The notes: a model not told the origin generated them from the letters alone. A stretch of DNA of 10,082 nucleotides from Clostridia bacterium (GCA_017452945.1 JAFTLD010000101.1:1-10082); one strand, 5' to 3'. Positions 1 to 7,855 are shown, counted from the stretch's first letter. Translations and numbers: made by a program.

Positions 1-408
1 GGTTGCGTTCATCTTGAGATCCTCATATTCCTCGCGGTCAAACTCCTGCTCACCGTAATACTGTTCTTCGGTATAGAAGTACAGATCAAGGTTTACCTTG
101 AACTTGGACTTGGTGATCTTGGTGATCTCGGCCTCTACCTCCTCGTAAGCGGCTCTGGTAGCCTCAGCCTCGGCAACAGCCTGATCGTAAGCTGCACCCT
201 GGCCATGCTTTTCGAGAAGCTCAGCCTTAAGCTCTGCCATCTCGGCATCGGTATTGGCAACTTCCTTATCGGAAATCACCCACATAGTCAGCGTAATACC
301 CGAGATCTGCTCAACGTCTGCTACGTCCTTGTCCTGATTACAACCGGTCAGGAGCACACTCAGCAGCATCAGCATGCACAGCGTCAGACAGATAAATCTG
401 GTTCTCAT
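1..408 (-). CDS. Lipoprotein, possible ABC transporter substrate-binding protein (N-terminal part; runs off the left edge)
   Basis: I translated this by hand from the ATG at 408-406, which follows an AAGGAGG ribosome binding site (416-422). The 136 visible residues begin with MRTR and a hydrophobic stretch ending in a lipobox, LTGC, with the modified cysteine at residue 23. This is a type II signal peptide, so the protein should be anchored outside the cytoplasmic membrane. The mature part starts with a short acidic linker, then a beta-strand-like segment ITLTMWVISDKEV. A long charged helix rich in Ala and Glu follows (about residues 52-95), then FKVNLDLYFYTEEQYY. A strand of the form LTMW near the lipidated N-terminus, followed by helix and strand, is the usual opening of extracellular sugar-type solute-binding proteins. 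That assignment is inference, because the diagnostic C-terminal lobes lie outside the window. A dedicated sigma-A promoter precedes it. Lipoprotein is confident; binding protein is moderate. Confidence 0.75.
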   Translation of the reverse strand, partial: MRTRFICLTLCMLMLLSVLLTGCNQDKDVADVEQISGITLTMWVISDKEVANTDAEMAELKAELLEKHGQGAAYDQAVAEAEATRAAYEEVEAEITKITKSKFKVNLDLYFYTEEQYYGEQEFDREEYEDLKMNAT

Positions 409-486
409 TGGAATTCCTCCTTACAAATCGTACCGCCTTCTCTTTGCGCCAAAGCAAAGCGTCGGCATATTATTTCATACTATTAT

Positions 487-515
487 ATTTTACACTAAAA
501 ATATCCCAATGTCAA
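487..515 (-). promoter_or_regulatory. Sigma-A promoter of the left-edge lipoprotein gene
   Basis: Read on the minus strand, a perfect -35 box TTGACA (510-515) is separated by exactly 17 bp from a -10 box TAAAAT (487-492), which matches TATAAT at five of six positions. Transcription should start near 480, giving a 5' leader of about 70 nt before the ATG at 408. A small inverted repeat, CTTTGC/GCAAAG (442-447 and 454-459), lies in that leader. Confidence 0.8.
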
Positions 516-660
516 GGATAATTTTGGCTGAGATTGTAAACCTTTTTTGACCTTTTGCGCCCCGGATTTCCGAGCGCTGAAAATCCCCGTCATTTATCAC
601 AAATCCATTTCACTTTCTTTGTAAACTATTGCCGAGAAAATTCGGTCTTACGGCCTTTTT

Positions 661-686
661 TGCACCCTGATCGGTGCATATCAGGG
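661..686. repeat. Two overlapping, mutually exclusive hairpins downstream of rpoD
   Basis: Two perfect inverted repeats share bases. One is TGCACC/GGTGCA (661-666 with 673-678, 6-nt loop). The other is CCCTGAT/ATCAGGG (665-671 with 680-686, 8-nt loop). They cannot both form in one molecule. The patch lies about 30 bp past the rpoD stop codon, where a terminator would be expected, but lacks a T-tract in either direction. It may be a pause, processing or 3'-end protecting structure in the rpoD transcript. Confidence 0.5.
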
Positions 687-716
687 CCTGACAATTCACA
701 AAATTTTTACAATAAA

Positions 717-1835
717 TCAGTCCAAAAAGCCCTTGAGATGGCGTGCACGGCTGGGATGACGCAGCTTACGCAGCGCTTTTGCCTCAATCTGACGGATACG
801 TTCTCTGGTGATTTCGAACTCCTGTCCGACTTCCTCAAGCGTTCTGGTTCTGCCATCGTAAAGGCCGAAACGCAGCTTGATGACGTGTTCTTCTCTGGGA
901 GTAAGCGTATGAAGCTCACGCTCAATAACCTCACGCAGAATGGTTGCAGAAGCAGCCTCGGAGGGAGCGGGAGTATCTTCATCGGGAATAAAGTCGCCAA
1001 GATGGCTGTCCTCTTCCTCACCGATAGGGGTTTCAAGAGATACGGGATCCTGCGCGATCTTAAGGATCTCGCGAACCTTATCCGCACTCATGCCCATCTT
1101 TTCACCGATTTCCTCAGCGGTCGCTTCTCTGCCCAGCTCTTGCAGCATCTGTCTGGAATATCTGGAAACCTTGTGAATGGTTTCCACCATATGAACAGGG
1201 ATACGAATCGTTCTTGCCTGATCTGCAATAGCGCGGGTGATGGCCTGTCTGATCCACCATGTTGCATACGTAGAGAACTTATACCCCTTGGTGTAATCGA
1301 ACTTGTCCACCGCCTTCATCAAGCCGAGGTTACCCTCCTGGATCAAGTCAAGGAAGAACATGCCTCTGCCCACGTATCTCTTTGCGATACTGACGACAAG
1401 ACGCAGGTTGGCCTCCACCAGCTCCATCTTGGCATCCTCATCCCCTGCTGCCATTCTCTCAGCCAGTTCGCGCTCTTTTTCTGCGGTCAGCAGCGGCACG
1501 CGGCCGATCTCCTTGAGATACAGACGAACAGGGTCATCGATTGCCAAGCCCTCTTGCCCCAGCAATCTCTCCATATTCTCACCGTCGCTGAACTTTTCGA
1601 CCTCACTCTCGATCTCATCCATTTCAGCAGAAGAAATGTCGTCACCGATCGGGATGCCGTTATCTTCAAGAGTTTCGTAAAGCTTATCAATACTGTCAAG
1701 ATCATAATCCATCTCTTCCAACGCATCATCCAGATCCTCGTTGGAAAGATTGCCTTTCTTTCCTTTGGCAATCAGTTCATCCATTGTGAGCTTTTTTTCT
1801 TCGTGCTCACCGTTTACAATAGTGGTATCAGTCAT
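717..1835 (-). CDS. rpoD: RNA polymerase primary sigma factor (sigma-70/SigA)
   Basis: This is the housekeeping sigma factor, which directs core RNA polymerase to -10/-35 promoters. The 372-residue product has the usual order of regions. An acidic N-terminal segment of about 100 residues corresponds to a short, low-complexity region 1.1. Region 1.2 begins at [12 protein letters not shown] (about 100-111). Region 2 contains [21 protein letters not shown] (161-181) and the -10-recognising [15 protein letters not shown] (189-203). Region 3 follows, and region 4 carries the -35-binding helix-turn-helix [27 protein letters not shown] (332-358). The length is typical of Gram-positive SigA, without the large non-conserved insert of proteobacterial RpoD. 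It is last in the dgt-dnaG-rpoD unit, 45 bp after dnaG. A GAAAGGAA-like ribosome site lies about 13 nt before the ATG, rather far, so translation initiation may be modest. Consensus promoters elsewhere in this window agree with such a factor. Confidence 0.98.
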   Translation of the reverse strand: MTDTTIVNGEHEEKKLTMDELIAKGKKGNLSNEDLDDALEEMDYDLDSIDKLYETLEDNGIPIGDDISSAEMDEIESEVEKFSDGENMERLLGQEGLAIDDPVRLYLKEIGRVPLLTAEKERELAERMAAGDEDAKMELVEANLRLVVSIAKRYVGRGMFFLDLIQEGNLGLMKAVDKFDYTKGYKFSTYATWWIRQAITRAIADQARTIRIPVHMVETIHKVSRYSRQMLQELGREATAEEIGEKMGMSADKVREILKIAQDPVSLETPIGEEEDSHLGDFIPDEDTPAPSEAASATILREVIERELHTLTPREEHVIKLRFGLYDGRTRTLEEVGQEFEITRERIRQIEAKALRKLRHPSRARHLKGFLD

Positions 1836-1880
1836 AGTTTTTCAGGGTTCCTTTCACGTTTTGGATAATTTATATATTAT

Positions 1881-3647
1881 TTATTTTTTCTTTTTCGCAT
1901 CCAGCAGCTGCTTGATCGCATCGACCGTATCGCCCGAAGCCTTTGCATCGCTTTTTTTCTTTTGATCTATCAGCGTTTGCACGCTGGCGCGCAGCACCGG
2001 TATGCCGTTTTCGGCAAGGGCGCGCCGTCTTTGCATCATGCTCTGCAGCCTGCCCATCTCATCCGGAGAAAATTCCGCGCCCATCAGCGCGTACGAGAAA
2101 CCGCCCTCTTCCCTGTCCAATCTCATGATGCAGGAAAAAGCACGCTTGCCAAGTGCCGAGAAGAAATCGTCTTCGCAAAGTGCGATATCTCCCGAGGTGA
2201 TCTGCTTTCTGTGCTCGGGATACATCATCAAAAGCCCGAGAATGGCTTCCTCTGCAGCAACCGCCTGCACGTTTTTGGCCGCGTCGGGATTGACGCGGTC
2301 ACCGTACCCCTTGGCGGAAAGTCCTGCCTCCTTGCTTTGCTTTTGCTTCATGGCCTTGATCCTTTTATGGATGGCGCGTTCTACGTCGTTTTTCAGGCTG
2401 TCGACGCTGATGCCCAGCTTGTCCGCAACCATGGACGCATAGATCTCTCGTTCAACCTTAGACGGAGATTGCGAGATCAGCTCACACAGCTCCTCGGAGG
2501 CCTTGATGCGCTCCTCGGGGATCTCCATGCTGTATTTTGCAAAGATCTTTTCGGACTTATACGAAAATTCGGTGCGGCTGCCCTCGATGAGTCGACGGAA
2601 ACGCCCGTTTCCGAATTTACGCAAGTATTCGTCGGGATCCTTGGCATCGTTGACGTGCAACACGCGTACGTCCATGCCAACCTGTCCAAGCACGTCCATG
2701 GCCTTGACGGCAGCACGTTGCCCTGCCTCGTCGGCATCGTAGCAAATGACCACCTGCTTTGTATACTTTGTCATCAGCCTTGCTTGCTCGGGTGTGATGG
2801 CGGTACCCAGCGTTGCCACGGCGTTTTCGAAGCCGTAGGCATGCAGCGAGATCACGTCCATATACCCTTCGCAAAGGATCAGACGCTCGGAACAATAATT
2901 CTTGGCAAAATTGAGCGCAAACAAATTCTTGCGCTTTTGGAACGCGGGAGTATCGGACGAATTGAGATACTTGGGCTTGGAGTCGTCCATAACGCGGCCG
3001 CCGAAAGCGATCACGTTGCCTGCCGTATCTATAATGGGAAACATCACGCGATTACGGAAATAGTCGTAGGCTCTTCCGTTCTTTTGGCTGATGCCGCAGA
3101 GAAAGCCCTGCGCCAGTTCCCCGTCGGTATAGCCCTTTTTGTGCATATAATCGGTCAGAGCATTGAATGATCCGGGGGCAAACCCCAGGCCGAAATGCTT
3201 GATAAGAGCCATGCTCAATCCGCGCTTTTCGGTCAGATACTTCAAGCCCTCTGCACCGATGGGAGCGAGCAAGCACTGATGAAAGAACTTGGCGGCATCA
3301 CGGTTCATGTCGTGCACGCGCTTGCGCGTAAGTCCGCCCGTGTTCTGCTCCTGCTCTCTGACGATCTGAATCCCCGCGCGTCCGGCAAGCACCTCGACTG
3401 CCGAGGGGTAATCCAGATTGTCGTTTTTCATGACGAAGGTGATGGCGTCACCGCCCGCGCCGCAGCCAAAGCAATAAAAGCTTTCGCTGTCCGGAAACAC
3501 CGTAAAGGACGGTGTTTTTTCGCTGTGGAAGGGACAAAGCCCACCGTAATTGGAGCCCGCACGCTTGAGCGTGACGTAACTGCCGATCAGCTCCACAATA
3601 TCCGTGCGGTGGCGTACCTCCTCCACAACTTCCTTTGGGATCCTCAT
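1881..3647 (-). CDS. dnaG: DNA primase
   Basis: DnaG makes the RNA primers for lagging-strand synthesis and is recruited by the replicative helicase. The 588-residue protein shows all three modules. The N-terminal CHC2-type zinc finger has ligands Cys38, His41, Cys59 and Cys62. The catalytic core follows, including YFRNRVMFPI and FGGRVMDDSKPKYLNS. The TOPRIM fold has the acidic metal site CEGYMD (Glu260) and YDADEAG (Asp304, Asp306). The C-terminal part, from about residue 430, is the helical helicase-binding region and is less conserved. The length fits the family. The start codon directly abuts the upstream dgt stop (TAAATG), with GGAGGGG inside the dgt end serving as ribosome site, which implies translational coupling. 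The C-terminus ends in a lysine-rich tail. No missing catalytic residue was noticed. Confidence 0.98.
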   Translation of the reverse strand: MRIPKEVVEEVRHRTDIVELIGSYVTLKRAGSNYGGLCPFHSEKTPSFTVFPDSESFYCFGCGAGGDAITFVMKNDNLDYPSAVEVLAGRAGIQIVREQEQNTGGLTRKRVHDMNRDAAKFFHQCLLAPIGAEGLKYLTEKRGLSMALIKHFGLGFAPGSFNALTDYMHKKGYTDGELAQGFLCGISQKNGRAYDYFRNRVMFPIIDTAGNVIAFGGRVMDDSKPKYLNSSDTPAFQKRKNLFALNFAKNYCSERLILCEGYMDVISLHAYGFENAVATLGTAITPEQARLMTKYTKQVVICYDADEAGQRAAVKAMDVLGQVGMDVRVLHVNDAKDPDEYLRKFGNGRFRRLIEGSRTEFSYKSEKIFAKYSMEIPEERIKASEELCELISQSPSKVEREIYASMVADKLGISVDSLKNDVERAIHKRIKAMKQKQSKEAGLSAKGYGDRVNPDAAKNVQAVAAEEAILGLLMMYPEHRKQITSGDIALCEDDFFSALGKRAFSCIMRLDREEGGFSYALMGAEFSPDEMGRLQSMMQRRRALAENGIPVLRASVQTLIDQKKKSDAKASGDTVDAIKQLLDAKKKK

Positions 3648-4676
3648 TTATCTGCCCCTCCAGACCTGCGGAATGAACAGATCGTTATAAAGCTGGATCG
3701 CGTATCTGTCGGTCATGCCCGCAACGTAATCGCAAACGCAACGCTCCACAGGCTCCCGTTCAAGATTGCGGCGGTAAGACTCGGGCAGCTTTTCGGGGTG
3801 CCCCACGAAATACTCGTAAAGCTTGATCAGCATTTCCTCAGCCTTTCCCTCCTCGCCCTTTGCGACGGGGTTGAGATATACGCTTTCAAACAAAAAGTCG
3901 CGCAGCTGATCGGTCGCTGCCTGCACCTCGGGCGTCATGCAGATATGATCCTTATCGGCAGAGCCGCGGATGACCGAGGTAACCATGGTGTTGATGCGTT
4001 GGCTGTGCCGCTGTCCCAGGCATTCGCGCAGGTGCGCGGGAATGTCCTCAAGGGAAAGAATTCCTGCACGGCAGGCATCGTCTATATCGTGATTGATGTA
4101 AGCAATTTTATCGGCATATTTGACCAAAACACCCTCAAGGGTGCTTGCACCGCAAAAATCCAGTGAACCTGAATGGTTGAGAATGCCGTCCCTGACCTCC
4201 CATGTCAGATTCAGACCTTGCCCGTCATTTTCCAACACCTCTACCACGCGCAGACTTTGCACGTAGTGAGAAAAATCGGGAGAATAACATTTTTGCAGCG
4301 CACGCTCGCCTGCATGACCGAACGGCGTATGTCCAAGGTCATGTCCAAGCGCAGCCGCCTCGGTCAAGTCCTCGTTCAGGCGCAAGGCACGCGCCATAAT
4401 GCGCGCGATCTGCGTGACTTCCAATGTGTGCGTCAGACGGGTGCGGTAGTGGTCACCGACCGGTGCCAGAAACACCTGCGTCTTATTCATCAAGCGGCGG
4501 AAGGATTGGCAATGGGTGATCTTATCGCGGTCGCGCTGGAACTCGGTGCGCAGCTGACAGGGGGGCTGATACCGCTCGCGTCCGCGCGTCTGCGAGGTGC
4601 GGAATGCATACGGAGAGAGCGATTGCTCTTCTCTTTCCAGAAAAATATTGACAAAGCTGTCCTCTTTTTGTACCAT
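3648..4676 (-). CDS. dgt: Deoxyguanosinetriphosphate triphosphohydrolase-like HD-domain protein
   Basis: Members of this family hydrolyse dNTPs to deoxynucleosides plus triphosphate and so control dNTP pools. The 342-residue product begins with a variable 25-residue stretch, then the family motif RDKITHCQSFRRLMNKTQVF (50-69). The HD metal-binding residues are intact: His83 in RTRLTHTLEV, His112-Asp113 in AALGHDLGHTPFGHAGE, and Asp189 in YADKIAY. The length is that of the short dgt type common in Clostridia; E. coli Dgt is much longer, so substrate range may differ. The ATG has a GAGGT ribosome site 8 nt upstream. It is first in the dgt-dnaG-rpoD unit, linking nucleotide-pool control to replication and transcription initiation. 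The AT-rich 107 bp upstream (4677-4783) must contain the operon promoter, but I could find only AT-rich -10-like matches without a proper -35. Confidence 0.94.
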   Translation of the reverse strand: MVQKEDSFVNIFLEREEQSLSPYAFRTSQTRGRERYQPPCQLRTEFQRDRDKITHCQSFRRLMNKTQVFLAPVGDHYRTRLTHTLEVTQIARIMARALRLNEDLTEAAALGHDLGHTPFGHAGERALQKCYSPDFSHYVQSLRVVEVLENDGQGLNLTWEVRDGILNHSGSLDFCGASTLEGVLVKYADKIAYINHDIDDACRAGILSLEDIPAHLRECLGQRHSQRINTMVTSVIRGSADKDHICMTPEVQAATDQLRDFLFESVYLNPVAKGEEGKAEEMLIKLYEYFVGHPEKLPESYRRNLEREPVERCVCDYVAGMTDRYAIQLYNDLFIPQVWRGR

Positions 4677-4783
4677 GATGCTACCTCACTTTCCCCATTT
4701 TTATTCTTACATTAATAATATACGCATTTTTTTGCGATTTTCCTTTTTTTCTTGCAGTATTTTTTGAAAGTTTATGAAATATT

Positions 4784-4814
4784 AAAAAATCGAAGAGTGA
4801 CCGCCCGGTCACTC
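4784..4814 (-). terminator. Rho-independent terminator after yigZ, overlapping its stop codon
   Basis: The minus strand reads GAGTGACC-GGGC-GGTCACTC (8-bp perfect stem, 4795-4814). It is followed by TTCGA and then six T residues (4784-4789). The yigZ stop codon TGA lies inside the upstream arm, so a terminating ribosome would cover the hairpin. The T-tract starts 5 nt past the stem, so termination may be less than complete. Confidence 0.8.
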
Positions 4815-5450
4815 CCCGATCTCATGGTAATCGTATCTCTCGCCCGTCTTTTCGGGCTCGCATTTGCCGTTGCTGATCTCCGAGATGCGACGCCACAAGG
4901 CGTCCTTATGCTCATCCTTGACCGCAAAGCGCACCGTCACGCTGTCGGTGTACTCCACGTCATCCACCAAAGCGCCCATCTTGGGCAGCAGCAAATTGAA
5001 TTTCTGATAATCCGAGTAGGTGCATCTCATGCTGTACTCACCGTATTTATGATACGTAATGATATGCGCCGCATCCAGCGCGATCCTTGCCGCGTGCGAA
5101 TACGCACGCACAAGTCCGCCCGCACCCAGCAAAATGCCTCCAAAATAACGGGTGACCACCACAACCATGTCCGTAGCCCCCGATTTGCGCATGCATTCCA
5201 GCACGGGAACGCCCGCGGTTCCCTGCGGCTCACCGTCGTCCGAATAGCGTGCTACAATCCCACCGTTGAGCAAATACGCCCAAACGTTATGCGTGGCATC
5301 CGCATACTCTCTTTGCTTTTGCTTGACGAACGCCATAGCCTCCTGCTCGTTTTTGATGGGAGCTGCATGGCCGATAAAGAGTGAATTACGCTCCTCAAAT
5401 TCGGCAGACGCCATTTTTTCCAGCGTCATATAAAGCTGTTCGTTTGCCAT
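4809..5450 (-). CDS. yigZ: YigZ/IMPACT (UPF0029) family protein
   Basis: The 213-residue product carries the family signature: ATHNVWAY (52-59), RYSDDGEPQGTAGVP (68-82), VTRYFGGILLGAGGLVRAYSHAA (99-121). The C-terminal part, about residues 140-213, matches the family's EF-G domain-V-like fold in position and size. In eukaryotes IMPACT binds GCN1 and modulates translational control; the bacterial role is unsettled, and a nucleic-acid or ribosome link is inferred from the fold. The frame is open further upstream to 5480, but I chose the ATG at 5450. It is preceded by GAGGTG and sits 2 nt after the upstream Nudix stop, which suggests coupled translation. It is last in the Nudix-hflX-Nudix-yigZ unit and is followed by a terminator. 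The neighbourhood of HflX, a ribosome-splitting GTPase, fits a translation-related role. Confidence 0.95.
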   Translation of the reverse strand: MANEQLYMTLEKMASAEFEERNSLFIGHAAPIKNEQEAMAFVKQKQREYADATHNVWAYLLNGGIVARYSDDGEPQGTAGVPVLECMRKSGATDMVVVVTRYFGGILLGAGGLVRAYSHAARIALDAAHIITYHKYGEYSMRCTYSDYQKFNLLLPKMGALVDDVEYTDSVTVRFAVKDEHKDALWRRISEISNGKCEPEKTGERYDYHEIGE

Positions 5451-5452
5451 AC

Positions 5453-5971
5453 TCACACCTCGCCAAGCCCTGCCGCGCAATACAGATCCTTGCGTATCAC
5501 CCCGTAGCGGAAGGCCACGGGCTGCGCAATGCTGTCGGTGTGCAAAAGCTCCTCGAAGCGCTTGATCGACACAAATCTTGCCGCAACCGTTTCCTTATCC
5601 TGCAGCACAACGGCAGACGCGGGGATGTTGGTTCTGTACAAATAGCACTCGACAAAGGCCGAGGGCTCACGGATGACCTGCAACAGCTGCAGCTCCTCGC
5701 GCTTGGCCTTCAACCCTGTTTCTTCGCGCAGCTCGCGCAAGGCGGCCTCCATACCGCTCTCCCCCGCAATCGCACCGCCCGCCGTGATCTCCCACATGTT
5801 CGGGAAATTGGGTTTTTCGGGCGCACGCAACGTCAACAAAAGTTCTCCTTTGTCATTGACCGTAAAAATACTGACGCTGAGCACGTAAGTGCCCTCGGGC
5901 ATGGGATCACCGCGCACGATGGTCGTGCCGAGATTTTTGCCCGATGCGTCAAACAGATCTCTTTTTTCCAT
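5453..5971 (-). CDS. Nudix hydrolase (first of two in this operon)
   Basis: Nudix enzymes cleave nucleoside diphosphates linked to another moiety. The 172-residue product has a perfect Nudix box, GX5EX7REUXEEXGU, at residues 65-87, with Gly65, Glu71, Arg79-Glu80, Glu83-Glu84 and Gly86 all present. The N-terminal segment LFDASGKNLGTTIVRGDPMPEGTYVLSVSIFTVNDKGELLLTLRA and the WEITAGGA motif before the box resemble the YfcD/IPP-isomerase-like Nudix branch, but I cannot name the substrate. The frame stays open upstream to a TTG at 6016 inside the hflX end. I prefer the ATG at 5971 (MEKRDLF) because it follows GAGGAAGAT and leaves a 32-bp gap after hflX. Its TGA is separated from the yigZ ATG by 2 nt. 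A house-cleaning role on damaged nucleotides or metabolites is plausible, not shown. Confidence 0.92.
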   Translation of the reverse strand: MEKRDLFDASGKNLGTTIVRGDPMPEGTYVLSVSIFTVNDKGELLLTLRAPEKPNFPNMWEITAGGAIAGESGMEAALRELREETGLKAKREELQLLQVIREPSAFVECYLYRTNIPASAVVLQDKETVAARFVSIKRFEELLHTDSIAQPVAFRYGVIRKDLYCAAGLGEV

Positions 5972-6003
5972 ATCTTCCTCACAAATCGTTGTGATATTCC
6001 GCC

Positions 6004-7320
6004 TTATTCCTCCCAATCGGGCTTTTTTGCGGATGCGGTGGGATCAAATTCGCGCAGCATGCCGCGCACCTTGGCATCCACCACGGCCGTGACCTTGACT
6101 GCGTCTGCACCGTATTCCACGTCCTCTACAGTCGCAAAACGGTACAGCGTATTCAAAGCGCCTTGCTTTGCGTTGGGAATGACAAACGTCACACGCGTCT
6201 TGCCCGCGTGGATCATGCTCTCCAGCTCTTGGGCAAATTCTTCATAGCCCTGTCCCGTCAAAGCCGAGATGTGCGCCTGATGCTCCGCGTTTCTGCCGTT
6301 GACCGTGGGCAACGCGCCCTGTACCAGATCGCACTTGTTGAACACGTAAAGCGTGGGCTTTCCTGCAGCCCCCAGGTCACAAAGCACCTGCTCGGTCACC
6401 TCCAACTGTTGCTCATGCTCGGGATCGCTTGCATCGATCACAATGACCAAGATATCCGCATACACCGCCTCGTCCAGCGTGGAGCGGAAGGCCTTGATCA
6501 GATGGTGGGGCAGCTTGCGGATAAAACCGACCGTATCGGTCAGCAAAATGCTCTCGCCGCCCGGCAGCTCAAATTTTCTTGTAGTAGGATCCAGCGTGGC
6601 AAACAGCTTATCCTGCGCTAAGATACCCGCATCGGTCATGCGGTTGAGCAGCGTGGACTTGCCTGCGTTTGTGTATCCCACGATGGCCACCTTGGGAAGA
6701 CCGCTCTTGTCGCGCGAAGCGCGCATGGTCATGCGGTTTTTTTCCATTTCCGAAAGCTGTGCTTCCAGCGCAGTAATGCGACGCTGAATATGACGGCGGT
6801 CGCTTTCCAGCTTGGATTCACCCGGACCGCGCGTACCGATACCGCCGCCCAGACGGGACAGCTGCGTTCCCTTACCGATCAATCTGGGTGCCGTATAGCG
6901 CAGCTGCGCAAGCTCCACCTGCAGCTTTCCCTCGCCCGTCACGGCATGACGCGCGAAAATATCAAGGATGAGCATGGAACGGTCGATCACGCGAACGTCG
7001 TTGCCAATGTCATCCTCTAAATTTCTGATCTGCGCAGGTGAGAGATCCTCGTCTGTCACAACCAGATCGATATCGTTATTCTTACAAAGCTCTGCGATCT
7101 CCTGCACCTTGCCCGAACCGATCAGCGTTCTGGGATCGGGCGTATCCTTGCTTTGCACCACACGCGCAAAAGCAACACCGCCCGCAGTGTCCAAAAGCCT
7201 TTCCAGCTCGTCAAGCCCGGATTCCACTGCTTGTGCATCAGCTTCTCTTGTCACAATGCCAATCAGCACCGCGCGTGTTTGAGCCTCATTCTGTATTTCC
7301 TTGTTTTGCAATTCTTGCAT
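6004..7320 (-). CDS. hflX: GTPase HflX
   Basis: HflX is a translational GTPase that binds the 50S subunit and splits stalled or stressed 70S ribosomes. The 438-residue product has the N-terminal HflX domain (about 15-190), including the strongly conserved IGKGTQLSRLGGGIGTRGPG segment (148-167). A coiled-coil-like linker follows (about 170-200). The G domain has G1 GYTNAGKST (215-223), the DPTTR switch (244-248), G3 DTVGFI (262-267), G4 NKCD (328-331) and G5 SAL (352-354). A C-terminal domain of about 65 residues ends in DWEE. The ATG at 7320 lies 11 nt after AAGGAG and inside the end of the preceding Nudix gene, a 35-bp overlap that suggests coupling. All GTP-binding motifs are intact. Confidence 0.97.
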   Translation of the reverse strand: MQELQNKEIQNEAQTRAVLIGIVTREADAQAVESGLDELERLLDTAGGVAFARVVQSKDTPDPRTLIGSGKVQEIAELCKNNDIDLVVTDEDLSPAQIRNLEDDIGNDVRVIDRSMLILDIFARHAVTGEGKLQVELAQLRYTAPRLIGKGTQLSRLGGGIGTRGPGESKLESDRRHIQRRITALEAQLSEMEKNRMTMRASRDKSGLPKVAIVGYTNAGKSTLLNRMTDAGILAQDKLFATLDPTTRKFELPGGESILLTDTVGFIRKLPHHLIKAFRSTLDEAVYADILVIVIDASDPEHEQQLEVTEQVLCDLGAAGKPTLYVFNKCDLVQGALPTVNGRNAEHQAHISALTGQGYEEFAQELESMIHAGKTRVTFVIPNAKQGALNTLYRFATVEDVEYGADAVKVTAVVDAKVRGMLREFDPTASAKKPDWEE

Positions 7321-7855
7321 TCTGTCTTCTTCTCCTTCTCTTCTCCGCCTTATGCGTCACGTGCACGTAGCGCTGCATACAAGACACGTAATCCTCATGC
7401 AAGCGCGTGTTTTTGCCACCGAATCTGGCAAGCACCTCACGTCCGCTGATCCAGCATACCTGCTCGACCTCTTCCTCTTGCAGCACCATATCCTCGATCT
7501 CGGCATCGGTATAGACCAGATAAATATCCACGATCTTATGCCCGTTATAGGTACGGACGCAGTTACGGATCTGTCCTTCCCCGATCTCAAGACCCAGCTC
7601 CTCGCGCACCTCGCGGCGCATACCCGTTTCGCTGTCCTCGCCTGCCTGCACCACGCCCATGGTCATGCACCATGCACCGGGCAGCACTCTTTTGGTGGCA
7701 GATCTTTTTTGAATCAGAAAGCCATGATCCCTGTGATAAATAAAGGCGTGTACCACCATGGTATATTCATCCTCGCCAAGACGATAACGGCGGCCTCGCT
7801 CAACCAGCTTGCCCGTTCTGATCCCATCATGCGTATAAACGTCCAGCATTTCCAT
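7286..7855 (-). CDS. Nudix hydrolase (second, upstream of hflX), YfcD/IPP-isomerase-like
   Basis: The 189-residue product has a perfect Nudix box at residues 67-89 (GVVQAGE...REVREELGL). Upstream are the hallmarks of the IPP-isomerase-like Nudix branch: a small N-terminal strand pair (MLDVYTHDGIRTGKLVERG), HAFIYHRDHGFLIQKRS (36-52) and LPGAWCMTMGV. Substrate unknown. The frame is open up to 7918, but the ATG at 7855 follows AAGGA at good spacing, whereas the longer version would begin at the T-tract of the rpmE terminator. The C-terminal 20 residues contain a run of basic residues (KRRRRRQNAR) and overlap the hflX start by 35 bp. This tail may be an adaptive extension or simply a consequence of the purine-rich hflX ribosome site. 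I found no clear promoter between the rpmE terminator and this gene, so read-through from rpmE may feed the operon. Confidence 0.92.
   Translation of the reverse strand: MEMLDVYTHDGIRTGKLVERGRRYRLGEDEYTMVVHAFIYHRDHGFLIQKRSATKRVLPGAWCMTMGVVQAGEDSETGMRREVREELGLEIGEGQIRNCVRTYNGHKIVDIYLVYTDAEIEDMVLQEEEVEQVCWISGREVLARFGGKNTRLHEDYVSCMQRYVHVTHKAEKRRRRRQNARIAKQGNTE

Larger units (their letters stand above)
409..716. other. Intergenic region between the left-edge lipoprotein gene and rpoD
   Basis: This 308-bp gap holds the lipoprotein promoter and leader at its left side and a palindromic patch (661-686) near the rpoD stop. I looked for a rho-independent terminator after rpoD. The hairpins here are not followed by a T-tract on the minus strand; the 661-686 patch is followed by A residues instead. 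I see no convincing ORF or recognised RNA. Read-through from rpoD into the lipoprotein gene cannot be excluded, but the lipoprotein has its own promoter. Confidence 0.6.

Noticed and set aside
205..498. 97-residue plus-strand open frame at the left edge
   Set aside because: It lies antisense to the lipoprotein start and its promoter. The minus-strand reading has a signal peptide, a lipobox and a strong ribosome site.
555..1868. 437-residue open frame on the plus strand opposite rpoD
   Set aside because: It is the antisense shadow of rpoD, whose sigma-70 regions are unmistakable. It has no ribosome site and no family resemblance.
1962..3170. 402-residue open frame on the plus strand opposite dnaG
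   Set aside because: It is antisense to the primase core and TOPRIM domain, which are clearly coding on the minus strand.
3195..4166. 323-residue open frame on the plus strand opposite dnaG and dgt
   Set aside because: It crosses the dnaG-dgt junction on the opposite strand and has no ribosome site. It is a codon-bias shadow.
4677..4783. A consensus promoter for dgt
   Set aside because: AT-rich -10-like strings such as TATATT and TATTAT exist, but none has an acceptable -35 at 16-18 bp, so no specific site is annotated.
5451..5480. N-terminal extension of yigZ starting at 5480
   Set aside because: It would overlap the upstream Nudix gene and lacks a ribosome site. The ATG at 5450 has GAGGTG upstream and matches the family length.
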